A DNA stretch of 64,000 bases from Eggerthellaceae bacterium (lineage in GTDB: Bacteria > Actinomycetota > Coriobacteriia > Coriobacteriales > Eggerthellaceae): the NCBI GenBank assembly GCA_009782615.1, contig WRIS01000002.1, positions 124,001 through 188,000 on the forward strand, given 5' to 3'. Each line of letters begins with the position of its first letter. Positions within the stretch are counted from its first letter, which is position 1. Positions 22,689 to 31,714 of the stretch are shown here, one piece after another. Made by a program: the position numbers and the translations under genes. A model generated the notes under the pieces. The model did no database searches. It saw only the letters and a program-made list of their open reading frames with translations, and was not told the origin of the DNA.

Positions 22689-25073
22689 ATGGGTAGAAGG
22701 AAAGCGTTTTTATCGGGAGTACTTTGTCTTGCTTTGATGTTCTCCGTCCCGATTTCCCCTATCTGGGCAGATGAAAATGCTGCACCAGAACCCGATCTTG
22801 AATTAGCCATCGAACAAGACAGGGATGTTTTAGGCCTCGAACAAGAAAACGACGAACAAGAAATCCTTGATGAAGCCCTTGAAGGTGTGGGCGATGAAGA
22901 CGCTCTCGGTGACGAATCGCAAGAAGCAGTTGACGAAGATGCCATCGAGGTAAACCCGACTGCAGCAGGGTATTCAATCGAATATCAAGCTCATGTGGCT
23001 TTCGAAGGCTGGAAGGGCTGGGTTGAAAACGGCGCTCGTGCAGGAACGGTAGGCAAATCTCGCTCCATTGAAGCCTTAAACATCAAACTCAAAGGTGATG
23101 GACTTAAAGGCTCGGTGGAATACCGCACTCATATCCAAAACAGAGGATGGGAATCAAGCTATGTCAAAGACGGTAAGACCAGCGGCACCACAGGAAAATC
23201 CCTGCGCACTGAAGCGATATATATTCGCCTTACAGGGCAAGTAGCTGAAACTTACGATATCTATTATCGGGTTCATGTTCAAAACTTCGGCTGGCTTGGC
23301 TGGGCGAAAAATGATGAGCCTGCGGGAAGTTCAGGATATGGCCTGCGCATGGAAGCCATAGAAATACGTCTTGTTGAAAAAGGCAAAACAGGACCGACCT
23401 CTGCCGTTACTACTGCTTTCAAAAAACCTGCTCAATCCCTCATAGCACGTGCTCACGTGCAAAACGTAGGCTGGCAAGGCTGGGTAGCTGAAGGTAAGAC
23501 CACGGGTACTACAGGCAGAGCTTACCGCATGGAGGCGCTCTGCTTACAAGTGGCAAACGCTGACTATTCAGGTTCAATAGAATACCGTGCTCATGTTTCA
23601 GGTATTGGCTGGCAGGGTTGGCGCTCAAGCGGAGCGGTTGCTGGAACCACAGGGCAATCTCGCCAGATGGAAGCCGTACAGGTGCGCCTCACGGGTCAAC
23701 TTGCAGAAATCTATGATGTCTACTACCGCGTCCATTCCGCAAACATAGGCTGGCTTGGTTGGGCAAAAAACTCTGAAGCAGCAGGCATCACAGGCTTTTC
23801 TTGTCGCATGGAAGCCGCTCAAGTTCGCTTAGTCGCCAAGGGCGGCAAGGCTCCAGGCTCAACCGACAACCACACCATAGAGCTTACCTACGCCGCTCAA
23901 GCCTGTGTTGCTTCAAAAGGTTGGCTTTCTCAAGTCTCGGGGCGGCAGGTGGTCGGTACTACGGGTCAATCTTTGCGGATGGAAGCGTTCAAGCTTTCTG
24001 TCGAAAGTGGAGTCTCGGGTGGCATTGAATATCGGGCGTACATTCAAGACACTGGCTGGCAAGGCTGGAAGCGCGATGGAGCGATTGCGGGCACCGAAGG
24101 AGAAAGCAAGCGCATTGAGGCCATTCAGATACGCCTTAGCGGAGATTTGAGTAAATATTTCGATGTGTATTATCAGGCCCATTCAGAAAGGCTTGGTTGG
24201 CTTGGTTGGGCGAAAAATGGGGCGAGCGCTGGAACGACAAAGATTTCTCTTCGCCTGGAGGCTTTTCGGGTCGTCATTGTGTCCAAAGGAGGACCTGCGC
24301 CAGGGTCAACCGCAGGGGCGTATAGAGAAACTATATCGGTTTTTTCTGCCTTGAATTCGGCAAGTGGTTCGCGAAGTATTACTACTTTTGGCGGCTTTTC
24401 CCTTAGCACGGGTGCGCGAAACCGACTGCAGACAGCAATTAATTCCGTGACTTCCCGAGGCTATAACATGAGCTTTATTATGGTTGACATAACTACGGGA
24501 AAAGGGGTTGCCTATAATGCCGATCAGCCTTTTTACAGTGCCAGTACCATCAAAGGTCCCTACGTTGCCTGTCTTGGAGCAAAGGTGCCCTCATCGGTGT
24601 CAAGCTGGCGTTCAACGATGGAATCCACCATCAGGGTATCGAGTAATGAAGGCTACAATGCCCTCAGAAACGCTTTTGGAGCAGCTCCTATGCGCACATG
24701 GTGCAGTGAGGCAGGAGTGTCAACGGCGATTGCCAACTCAAACTACACGAACCTTTCGAGCAGAGATTTGGCAAAACTGTGGTTAAGAAACTACACATAT
24801 TTTACGAGCGGGGTATCAAATGCGGCCACGGTTCAGTCGTGGTACACCTCGTCGTTGAATTCGGTAATCCACTATAACCTCGGCTCTCGTTATTATATGA
24901 ACACAAAGCCAGGTTGGATTGGACTGAGCGTACACGCCGCCAACGATGCTGGAATTGTGTGGGCTAACGGCAGACCCTATATTGTTGCCATAATGTCGAA
25001 CTCTCCTGGAAACGTGCGCGTGCTCGACCAAGTAGTTTTGGCGATTGATGGTGCCCACAACGAAATGCTTTAA
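22689..25073 (+). CDS. Secreted ChW-repeat protein with C-terminal class A beta-lactamase-like serine hydrolase
   Basis: 794 residues. A signal peptide (about 1-27) is followed by an acidic Glu/Asp linker (29-90). Nine ChW (hydrophobic-W) repeats of 40-45 residues follow, each with a GWxGW core and a GTTG...RMEA segment; the seventh is degenerate. The C-terminal 240 residues carry SASTIKG (SxxK nucleophile and lysine), SSNEGYN (SxN-like) and NTKPGW (KTG-like), the three motifs of class A beta-lactamase and D,D-peptidase folds. The repeats fall into three consecutive triplets with distinct unit types. It is probably cell-surface. Whether it cleaves beta-lactams or acts in wall metabolism is unresolved. 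Divergent from the ABC operon. Confidence 0.92.
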   Translation: MGRRKAFLSGVLCLALMFSVPISPIWADENAAPEPDLELAIEQDRDVLGLEQENDEQEILDEALEGVGDEDALGDESQEAVDEDAIEVNPTAAGYSIEYQAHVAFEGWKGWVENGARAGTVGKSRSIEALNIKLKGDGLKGSVEYRTHIQNRGWESSYVKDGKTSGTTGKSLRTEAIYIRLTGQVAETYDIYYRVHVQNFGWLGWAKNDEPAGSSGYGLRMEAIEIRLVEKGKTGPTSAVTTAFKKPAQSLIARAHVQNVGWQGWVAEGKTTGTTGRAYRMEALCLQVANADYSGSIEYRAHVSGIGWQGWRSSGAVAGTTGQSRQMEAVQVRLTGQLAEIYDVYYRVHSANIGWLGWAKNSEAAGITGFSCRMEAAQVRLVAKGGKAPGSTDNHTIELTYAAQACVASKGWLSQVSGRQVVGTTGQSLRMEAFKLSVESGVSGGIEYRAYIQDTGWQGWKRDGAIAGTEGESKRIEAIQIRLSGDLSKYFDVYYQAHSERLGWLGWAKNGASAGTTKISLRLEAFRVVIVSKGGPAPGSTAGAYRETISVFSALNSASGSRSITTFGGFSLSTGARNRLQTAINSVTSRGYNMSFIMVDITTGKGVAYNADQPFYSASTIKGPYVACLGAKVPSSVSSWRSTMESTIRVSSNEGYNALRNAFGAAPMRTWCSEAGVSTAIANSNYTNLSSRDLAKLWLRNYTYFTSGVSNAATVQSWYTSSLNSVIHYNLGSRYYMNTKPGWIGLSVHAANDAGIVWANGRPYIVAIMSNSPGNVRVLDQVVLAIDGAHNEML

Positions 25074-25159
25074 GACGACCTTCTGCAAAAAACATAACGT
25101 TCAGCATAAGAGTTTTGGTGATATCATGAGCAGCAAAGGGGAAAATAAAGGGAGGAAAA

Positions 25160-25762
25160 ATGAAAGCAAGAACACGAATTAAGTTTACTTTTGCCATGCT
25201 GCTCGCACTACTTTGCGCGCTTTATCTTTCGGCGTGCATAATGGTGATCGGAGACTCTGAACGGGGAAAACCGAGCATCGAAAAGCCCCGCACCGAACTT
25301 AACGGCGGCGGAAAAAACGGGTCAGACGATAAAGAAATAGATCTGAGAGCCGACGACATCGCAACGCTTTGCAGCGGTGTTTGGTACGCTGAGCTTTGGC
25401 CTGGAGAATATGCTGCAGCAATTAAGGGGTATCTCTACATTCGCTCGGACGGAAGCATGGATTTTGACTTCGGCACTGGCTATAGCCAAGCAGGCATGGG
25501 AATGGTTCTCCATAGTGGAACATGGAGCTTCGAGCCGAAAGGACTCAATGATCCTCTTGTATTCGATTTGGCAATCAGCGATCCGTCGTGGGTTGACAAT
25601 GAATACTATTTTTCCACGATAAAAGCTTCTTATCAATTTGAGGTAAACAACGATGTTTTGACCTTGACATTGGTAGACGGTGATGCGCTTTTTCACGCTT
25701 TTGATGGGGGACGTGTTGTGGGGATAGAAACCTATACCTTCACCCTTGACCAGCTCTACTAG
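25160..25762 (+). CDS. Lipoprotein of unknown function
   Basis: 200 residues. A signal peptide ends in the lipobox YLSAC (Cys near residue 26). The mature part begins with a charged linker, followed by a globular domain with LCSGVWYAELWPGEYAAAIKG, YIRSDGSMDFDF and a C-terminal VVGIETYTFTLDQLY, suggesting a small beta-barrel of the lipocalin-like kind. The ATG has GGGAGG 5 bases upstream. It follows the ChW protein by 86 bases and is possibly co-expressed. No family recognised. Confidence 0.8.
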   Translation: MKARTRIKFTFAMLLALLCALYLSACIMVIGDSERGKPSIEKPRTELNGGGKNGSDDKEIDLRADDIATLCSGVWYAELWPGEYAAAIKGYLYIRSDGSMDFDFGTGYSQAGMGMVLHSGTWSFEPKGLNDPLVFDLAISDPSWVDNEYYFSTIKASYQFEVNNDVLTLTLVDGDALFHAFDGGRVVGIETYTFTLDQLY

Positions 25763-25797
25763 GGCGAAGGGCGAAACCTGTTCCAAAGGACGGGAAC

Positions 25798-26316
25798 TTG
25801 ATTTTAGAGACCGACAGACTTCAACTGAGAGAAATGGTGCAATCGGATTTTCCTGCATTAGGAAAAATACTTCAGGATGAACGGGTCATGTATGCCTACG
25901 AAGGTGCATTTAGCGATACCGAAGTGCAAGAATGGCTGGATAAGCAGTTTCAGAACTACAAAAAACTCGGCTTTGGCCTGTGGGCGGTTATCTTAAAAAG
26001 CAGCAAAGAGATGATTGGCCAATGCGGACTTACCTTGCAGGATTACCAAGGTGAAAAAGTCTTGGAAGTGGGATACCTATTCCAAAAATCTGTTTGGGGA
26101 TGCGGTTATGCGACAGAAGCGGCTCTTGCTTGCAAAAACTATGCGTTCACAATCCTTGATGCACCAGAAGTGTTTGCAATCATTCGTGACACCAACCTTG
26201 CATCTCAAAAGGTGGCCACCCGAATAGGCATGTCTAAGGTTGACGGCTTTATAAAACACTATCGTGGGATTGACATGCCCCATTTCTTGTTTTCAATAAA
26301 ACGAGACCTTGATTAA
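25798..26316 (+). CDS. GNAT family N-acetyltransferase (RimJ/RimL type)
   Basis: 172 residues. The GNAT layout is visible: N-terminal LETDRLQLREMVQSDFPALGKIL, a central strand GFGLWAVILKSSKEMIGQCGL, the acetyl-CoA loop region VGYLFQKSVWGCGYATEAALA, and a late IIRDTNLASQKVATRIGM. RimJ/RimL-type enzymes acetylate protein N-termini or small amines; the target here is unknown. The TTG start is preceded by AAAGGACG. Cytoplasmic, single domain. Confidence 0.92.
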   Translation: MILETDRLQLREMVQSDFPALGKILQDERVMYAYEGAFSDTEVQEWLDKQFQNYKKLGFGLWAVILKSSKEMIGQCGLTLQDYQGEKVLEVGYLFQKSVWGCGYATEAALACKNYAFTILDAPEVFAIIRDTNLASQKVATRIGMSKVDGFIKHYRGIDMPHFLFSIKRDLD

Positions 26317-26371
26317 GGGGGAAAATGTTGCTAGGCTGATATAGTCTGGTCTGGTCTGGTAGGAGGCATAT

Positions 26372-26626
26372 ATGACCGAGTTAAGATCGCTGCGAAACAT
26401 TGGTAAAGAACTAGAGAGCAAACTAAAATCGGTTGATATTAAAACGGCGGAAGAATTAAAGGAAATTGGCAGCGAAGAAGCTTTCTTTCGCTTAAAGCTG
26501 AAACACCCCAGCGTGTGTCTGGTTCACCTCTATACGCTTGAAGGCGCTATTACCGATGTGGAATACAACCAATTGTCGGAAGAGGCAAAACAAAGACTCA
26601 AGAAACACTCTGATTCCCTGAAATAG
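26372..26626 (+). CDS. TfoX/Sxy C-terminal domain protein
   Basis: 84 residues. The sequence (LRNIGKELESKLKSVDIKTAEELKEIGSEEAFFRLK) is the helix-hairpin-helix-like TfoX C-terminal domain, present without the N-terminal TfoX domain. In gamma-proteobacteria full TfoX/Sxy regulates competence. Isolated C-terminal domains are widespread in anaerobes and of unknown role. The start has TAGGAGG upstream. It is a single gene with no competence genes nearby. Confidence 0.9.
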   Translation: MTELRSLRNIGKELESKLKSVDIKTAEELKEIGSEEAFFRLKLKHPSVCLVHLYTLEGAITDVEYNQLSEEAKQRLKKHSDSLK

Positions 26627-26682
26627 GTCCACGTATTTCGGCATAAACGCAAGCAGTTTTATCATTTTTATCGAAAGAGGCG

Positions 26683-26709
26683 CACGAGCGTAGCATTGCT
26701 GCGCTCGTG
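26683..26709. terminator. Strong hairpin between tfoX-like and YegP-like genes
   Basis: CACGAGCG (26683-26690) and CGCTCGTG (26702-26709) are perfect arms, extended inside by AGC/GCT. Only a mixed TTATAT follows, so it could be a terminator without a strong U-tract or a Rho-type 3' end. Confidence 0.45.
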
Positions 26710-26793
26710 TTATATAGTGACACTTATTGTAAAAGGGGCTTGCAGTGGTGAAAGGAAAGAGGGCAAGCCAAACCCTAACAGGAGGTAGCGGAG

Positions 26794-27165
26794 ATGGGCA
26801 AATTTAAGGTAAAGGAAACGAAATCAAAAAATGGGTACGTATTCAATCTGACTGCAAATAACGGGGAAATAATTGGCGTGAGCGAGGTGTATACCACTAA
26901 GGCGGCTTGTCTAAAGGGTATCGAAAGCGTGCGCAATTTCGCGCCCAAGGCAAAAGTCGAAGACCAAACGGCAGGCGGAAGTGCCACCAACCCGAAGTTT
27001 GAGATTTTTTTGGACAAAGCAGGAGAATTCCGCTTTCGTCTTAAGGCATCTAACGGCGAAATTATTTTGGCATCCGAGGGCTACAAGGTGAAAGCAAGCT
27101 GCAAAAACGGTATCGAAAGCGTTGTCAAGAATTCGCTTGATTCTGAAGTGGTGGAAGTCGAATAA
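26794..27165 (+). CDS. YegP/DUF1508 protein, two repeats
   Basis: 123 residues made of two DUF1508 units: one centred on KNGYVFNLTANNGEIIGVSE...KAACLKGIESV, the other on FRFRLKASNGEIILASEGYK...KASCKNGIESV. This is the usual tandem form of YegP. Function in bacteria is unknown; the fold is a small beta-beta-beta-alpha unit. A canonical ribosome site, AGGAGGT, sits upstream of the ATG. Monocistronic by spacing. Confidence 0.92.
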   Translation: MGKFKVKETKSKNGYVFNLTANNGEIIGVSEVYTTKAACLKGIESVRNFAPKAKVEDQTAGGSATNPKFEIFLDKAGEFRFRLKASNGEIILASEGYKVKASCKNGIESVVKNSLDSEVVEVE

Positions 27166-27254
27166 AGTCTGGGTAAAAAAGACATGCCTCGCCAAAAACT
27201 AAGTCGACAAGGGCTTTCCGAGGTTTTATGCAGGGATATAACTAAACAAACTGA

Positions 27255-28784
27255 ATGGACATTATGAGTATATCGAAACGAATCGACGCACTTCCTATGA
27301 CCCCACTCATGTTACGAGTGTTGCTCATCACGGGTATTGGCTGGATGTTTGATGCCATGGATCAAGGGATGGTTGCTGGAATTATTGCTGCAATCGGGGA
27401 TGACCCCAGTTGGGCGATAGGTCTTACCGAAAAAACTTTCCTCATCAGTTCTGGAGTCATTGGTATGATTTTGGGGGCTGCACTGTCGGGGATTGCCGCT
27501 GATCGCTGGGGGCGCAGAACCGTTGTGATAACAACGTTGCTTATCTTTAGCCTGGGAAGCGCCTTGTGCGGTATGGCTCCCAATTATATGTGGCTTCTTG
27601 TTTTTCGGTTTATCACGGGGCTTGGTTTGGGTGGCGAATTGCCCGTTGCCTCAACGCTGGTAAGCGAATTTTCTCCGCTCAAATCGCGGGGTCGAAACGT
27701 GGTTATCCTTGAGAGCTTTTGGGCGTGGGGCTGGATAGTCGCTGCCCTTGTTGCTTATCTTGCCATTCCTGTTTTTGGGTGGCGCATCGCGTTTTTCATC
27801 GGTGCGGTTCCTGCCCTATTTGCGGCGGTGCTTCGTTTTGCGGTTCCAGAATCTCCGCGCTATCTTGAAATGCGAGGCAAGCATGCTGAAGCGGACACTC
27901 TTGTTCGTGCAATGGAGCTTCAGGCAGGTGTGGTTACTGAGAAAAACCTTGCTGTTTCGGATGTTTCATCCGCTGAAAGCGTTGTCGAAAAACGCGAGCC
28001 GTTTCTTGCTTCGCTCAAAAGTTTGTTTTCGGGGGAACATCTGCGTTCGACCCTTGTTTTGTGGGTGCTGTGGTTTGGTATCAACCTGGGGTACTATGGC
28101 TTTGTACTTTGGACACCAAGCCTTTTGATTGAGCAAGGCTTTACGCTTACCAGAAGTCTCGGCTTCGTTTTGATTATGTGCTTTGCCCAGCTACCTGGCT
28201 ATTTTCTTGCCGCTTACCTAATAGAAAAGCTGGGACGCAAGCCAGTGCTTACAGCATTTTTCCTAGGCACTGCTTTTGCTGCCTGGTTCTTTGGGCAAGC
28301 AGGAAATGAAGGGCAAATCCTTGCTGCAGGTTGTCTGCTGTACTTCTTTGCACTGGGGGCGTGGGGCTGCGTCTATTCATACACACCCGAGCTCTACCCA
28401 ACCAAAATCCGTGGCTTAGGAGTTGGTTGGGCGGCTTCTTTCGGACGCGTGGGTACTTTAATTGCTCCGTTTCTTGTCCCAGCGCTGTATGCTTCTTTCG
28501 GAAGTGAATACGGATTCACGATTCTTTTTGTGCTGCTGACAGGCGTATTTGTTGTGGTCGCCCTTGTGGTAGGCATCTTTGGCAGAGAAACCATGAACGT
28601 GGCACTGGACACCTCGTTTGCTGCTCAGGGCAAAGATGCAAAACAGCCGTCTCCCTTAGTTGCTCTTTGGGAAAATGCTAAAAACTCTAAGCGAGGTTTA
28701 CCCTGGCTTTTGTTCTGGGTAGCGCTGGTGCTTTGCCTGTTCCTCCTTTGGTTTGTGTTGTGGGGCGCCCTAAGCCCCGTTTGA
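27255..28784 (+). CDS. MFS transporter (sugar/organic acid porter type)
   Basis: 509 residues, 12 TM helices plus a C-terminal extra hydrophobic segment. Major-facilitator signatures are GIAADRWGRRTVV between helices 2 and 3, RFITGLGLGGELPVASTLVSEF, PESPRYLEMRGKHAEA before the central loop, and EKLGRKPVL and YTPELYPTKIRGLGVG in the second half. This resembles the sugar-porter and metabolite:H+ symporter subfamilies. The substrate is not deducible. No clear ribosome site precedes the ATG at 27255, and an internal ATG four codons in is equally possible. Confidence 0.9.
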   Translation: MDIMSISKRIDALPMTPLMLRVLLITGIGWMFDAMDQGMVAGIIAAIGDDPSWAIGLTEKTFLISSGVIGMILGAALSGIAADRWGRRTVVITTLLIFSLGSALCGMAPNYMWLLVFRFITGLGLGGELPVASTLVSEFSPLKSRGRNVVILESFWAWGWIVAALVAYLAIPVFGWRIAFFIGAVPALFAAVLRFAVPESPRYLEMRGKHAEADTLVRAMELQAGVVTEKNLAVSDVSSAESVVEKREPFLASLKSLFSGEHLRSTLVLWVLWFGINLGYYGFVLWTPSLLIEQGFTLTRSLGFVLIMCFAQLPGYFLAAYLIEKLGRKPVLTAFFLGTAFAAWFFGQAGNEGQILAAGCLLYFFALGAWGCVYSYTPELYPTKIRGLGVGWAASFGRVGTLIAPFLVPALYASFGSEYGFTILFVLLTGVFVVVALVVGIFGRETMNVALDTSFAAQGKDAKQPSPLVALWENAKNSKRGLPWLLFWVALVLCLFLLWFVLWGALSPV

Positions 28785-28881
28785 CAGCTTGGCGGTTTTA
28801 GTGTTCCGTAACGACTTTGGTTTTGTGCAGTGGTGGGTGCGAAGTCAAACGTGATTAGGCTTGCTGCGAGCAGAGTCTAGC

Positions 28882-29346
28882 TTAATCCAACTCAAAAAGG
28901 CCTTCTTCGTAATTTTCGACGAAGTAGCGCTTCCCTTTTTGGATAACGGTGTGCCCGTCTACTTCCAGATGAACCTTCTGCTCTTCGATTCCTCCTGGGT
29001 ATTTTTCGTTGAGTTCGCCTTTTGCTTTGAGGGTGCGCCACCACGGTATTTTGTTGTCAGAACGCTCTTCGCTAGCGTGGGCACAAATGTTAATGAAGAT
29101 TCCTGCCGTCAGGGGGCAGGTTGCATCGGCACCGACCTGTTTGGCAAGGTGTTCGCGTATTTGATCGGCTGTGACAATCTTGCCTTCGGGAACCTTGGAC
29201 ATTACCTCGTGGTACTGCATCGGCGCGGCGACCAGTAGCTTTGCGCCACCAAAACGAGCAACAGCTTCGGGCTTGTCGGATAAATCTTCAATTTTCGGGA
29301 GGTCTCCAGGGCTGTTTAGTTTTTCGTTGTAAGTCTTTTTCGCCAT
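28882..29346 (-). CDS. MGMT (alkyltransferase) fold protein
   Basis: 154 residues from the ATG at 29346, which has AAAGGGTG upstream; an earlier in-frame start adds unsupported residues. The segment APMQYHEVMSKVPEGKIVTADQIREHLA is the DNA-binding HTH of the O6-methylguanine methyltransferase C-terminal domain, and IPWWRTLKAKGEL corresponds to the region after the active site. The expected PCHR nucleophile motif is not present as such (the equivalent stretch reads AHASEERSDNK), so it resembles an alkyltransferase-like (ATL-type) protein that recognises lesions without repairing them. That role is inference. Confidence 0.8.
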   Translation of the reverse strand: MAKKTYNEKLNSPGDLPKIEDLSDKPEAVARFGGAKLLVAAPMQYHEVMSKVPEGKIVTADQIREHLAKQVGADATCPLTAGIFINICAHASEERSDNKIPWWRTLKAKGELNEKYPGGIEEQKVHLEVDGHTVIQKGKRYFVENYEEGLFELD

Positions 29347-29543
29347 TCGTTTCACCCTTTCATCGTTTCTACCATAATACGCGCAATTACCCTGCGAGAA
29401 GTCTCCCAATTCGTGCATTTTTGGCAATAGTTCTTATTTTTATGTCCCCAAAGACAAGAAAGATGTGTTCTTATTGGTGATGGTCATCAACGGCAACATA
29501 AACGAAACTGAAGGAATTGGCAGAATCGAAGGAGAGAAACCCG

Positions 29544-30053
29544 TTGGACGTATTTTTACTTCTGGCATGCAAGCGGGGCGATGAAGGCGCTCTTGCGCGC
29601 ATCATTGACAAATACGCAGCTTACGTAAGTACGGTGGTTTACAACATTATTGGCGCTTCCATGACGCGCGAAGATGTTGAAGAGGTAGCTTCTGACGTAT
29701 TTTATGCCTTTTGGCGAAACGTAGATAAAACGACTGCTCCGAAGCTTAAGTCCTACTTGGGTAGAATTGCCCGCAACAAAGCAATCAACAAGCTGCGCGG
29801 CTTTCGTGATGATCTACCTTTTGAGGACGACTGGGTTAGTGTTTTTGAACCCTCATCCGAAGAGGCACTGAGTGAGCGAGAAGAACGAATGCGGGTAAGA
29901 AAGGCTCTGTCCGAAATGGAAGAAACTGACCGTAGGATTTTTCTCCTCTATTACTACGATTGTTTCAGTGTTGCCGACATCGCGACCAAGACAGGAATGA
30001 GCACCGAAGCCATCAAAAAGCGTCTTGTTCGAGGTCGCACCAAACTACAATAG
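29544..30053 (+). CDS. Sigma-70 family (ECF-like) RNA polymerase sigma factor
   Basis: 169 residues from TTG at 29544, chosen because AAGGAG sits 9 bases upstream; a TTG at 29517 has its purine tract abutting the codon. Region 2 covers IIDKYAAYVSTVVYNIIGAS through SYLGRIARNKAINKLRG, a negatively charged linker follows, and region 4 is MEETDRRIFLLYYYDCFSV with the HTH IATKTGMSTEAIKKRLVRGR. It directs RNA polymerase to a set of stress or envelope promoters. No anti-sigma gene is adjacent, as the next gene is on the other strand. Confidence 0.92.
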   Translation: MDVFLLLACKRGDEGALARIIDKYAAYVSTVVYNIIGASMTREDVEEVASDVFYAFWRNVDKTTAPKLKSYLGRIARNKAINKLRGFRDDLPFEDDWVSVFEPSSEEALSEREERMRVRKALSEMEETDRRIFLLYYYDCFSVADIATKTGMSTEAIKKRLVRGRTKLQ

Positions 30054-30082
30054 TGCTGTTTGGGTTCCAGCATGCTGTGCAG

Positions 30083-31045
30083 CTATTCTTGCAGATACCT
30101 CTTTACGCCGCTCCAGACGTAGCCTTTTGCAAGTTCGTCAAGGTCAACGGGCTCGGCAAGGGGAAGCTTTTGCTGAAAATGCTCGAGACGATAGCCCTCT
30201 TTAACAATGATGAACTTGAAGCGCTTTGCTGCAAGGGCGTTTTGTGGGCAGCCGTAAATGCAGCTCAAACACGCATGACAGTGCTTGCTAAAGGCTGGCT
30301 TGCCCTCTTCTAAGGTTATGTTTTTCGCTGGACAATGTTCTGCGCAGCGGCCGCAGCCTGTGCAGGTATCCGAAGCAACGATGGCCTTTCCAAACCAGCT
30401 GGTAGCGGGCTTTTCTAGTTCACAAATGAGTGAAAGAAAGCGGTCAATAAGGAGAGGTTTTGGACGAAATGTTGCGCCAGATAAAACGCCTGTTATTATT
30501 CGCTCGGCCTTGTTTGGCAAAACTTCAAACAGCTTGGCAGCCAATAGTTCATGAGTTCCAACAATAAAATTGCTCGGCATAACAATCATCTCGTCATGAA
30601 CAACCGCGTAGCCCTTTTTCTCGAGCCTCTTGATACTGCTCACTCTGCTTGCAGTGTTGGGAATAATCTCGCCGCCGCCCGAAACTGAGATTACCACTGC
30701 GGGAGTTTTACCCACGAAGGGCTGTTGTTTAGTAGGGGGGATCTGTTTGGCGGAGGGCTGTTGTTTAGCGGCAGGTAGTTGCTCAGCGAGCGGCAAAGCA
30801 TCAAGCCATTCATAAATAGCTTTAGGCGCGTTGCTAGCGTGTACGGGAAAAATCACAACAAGGAGGTCGTGGTCGGCTGGCGATGCTCCATCATGCGAGA
30901 TATTTTGCAGTGTGCCACAAAGCCCACGACTCTCAAGTTCTTGGCAAAAACACTCGGCAACCAGCGCAGTGCTACCCGTGCCCGTGTAATAGGCAATCAA
31001 GAAATGCGGGTCTTTCGATGCGGCGTTCCCGTTTTTCATGGTCAT
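30083..31045 (-). CDS. EFR1 family ferredoxin (flavodoxin plus two 4Fe-4S clusters)
   Basis: 320 residues. The flavodoxin-like N-terminal domain starts LIAYYTGTGSTALVAECF. A linker near 90-115 contains a Lys/Gln/Pro repeat (AAKQQPSAKQIPPTKQQP). The C-terminal ferredoxin pair has CTGCGRCAEHCPAKN and CHACLSCIYGCPQNA. EFR1 proteins are electron carriers of anaerobes with undefined partners. Two starts, ATG at 31045 or 31039, are possible; the second has the better-spaced GGAAAG. Single gene, converging on the sigma-factor gene. Confidence 0.92.
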   Translation of the reverse strand: MTMKNGNAASKDPHFLIAYYTGTGSTALVAECFCQELESRGLCGTLQNISHDGASPADHDLLVVIFPVHASNAPKAIYEWLDALPLAEQLPAAKQQPSAKQIPPTKQQPFVGKTPAVVISVSGGGEIIPNTASRVSSIKRLEKKGYAVVHDEMIVMPSNFIVGTHELLAAKLFEVLPNKAERIITGVLSGATFRPKPLLIDRFLSLICELEKPATSWFGKAIVASDTCTGCGRCAEHCPAKNITLEEGKPAFSKHCHACLSCIYGCPQNALAAKRFKFIIVKEGYRLEHFQQKLPLAEPVDLDELAKGYVWSGVKRYLQE

Positions 31046-31223
31046 GCTTTCCGCTAATAAAAGCTACGAGTTCTCAACAAACAAGAAACTGATTCTTTGA
31101 CTCCATCTTACAGGAAAGGGCGCCTAAAGAAAGGCTTTTATTGGCGCTTCTGTTTGGCTTTTCGATTGTTGCTGATTCTTTGCTATCATAGCAGTATTTA
31201 ATACGACTTGAGAGAAGGCGCCC

Positions 31224-31712
31224 ATGAAAGAACTCCCCCAGAATCAACTGAGTCCAAAAGTCAAGAATGTTTGGCGTATTAACGACGCGATATGGCTTAC
31301 GGTTGCGTTTGTGCCGTTCATTGGCAGCTTTGCCTTGGTGTATCTGCTGGAAGGCGAGCCGTGGGGCTTGGTAGCAACCTCCATTTGTGCCCTTCTTTAC
31401 CTTGCATGCCTAATTTTGTGGCTTGTAATTTTGCCTCCGATTCGTTATATGCGGTGGCGCTATGAACTCTCGAGTGATTTTCTCGATATTGCGAAAGGCA
31501 TCATCTGGCGCAAACGCTACATCATTCCTTTCATTCGAGTTCAGAATACCGACACGCGGCAAGGACCGATTCTGCGTGCCTTTGGGCTTTCGAGCGTGAC
31601 AGTTTCAACAGCTGCGGGCGGACATGAAATTCCTGGTCTTGAGAATGAAATTGCCGAACAGCTGCGCGACAAAGCAGCCGAACTTGCTCGCATTGCACAA
31701 GAGGACGTTTAG
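31224..31712 (+). CDS. PH-like (bPH2, YdbS-type) membrane protein
   Basis: 162 residues. Two TM helices (about 23-45 and 50-75) precede one bacterial PH domain: RYELSSDFLDIAKGIIWRKR, then IPFIRVQNTDTRQGPILRAFGLSSVTV and AGGHEIPGL. This is the YdbS form, which in Bacillus is paired with the longer YdbT. It ends two bases before the next gene, which is the YdbT-type partner. Membrane-bound; proposed role in envelope or toxin tolerance; ligand unknown. Confidence 0.9.
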   Translation: MKELPQNQLSPKVKNVWRINDAIWLTVAFVPFIGSFALVYLLEGEPWGLVATSICALLYLACLILWLVILPPIRYMRWRYELSSDFLDIAKGIIWRKRYIIPFIRVQNTDTRQGPILRAFGLSSVTVSTAAGGHEIPGLENEIAEQLRDKAAELARIAQEDV

Positions 31713-31714
31713 CC

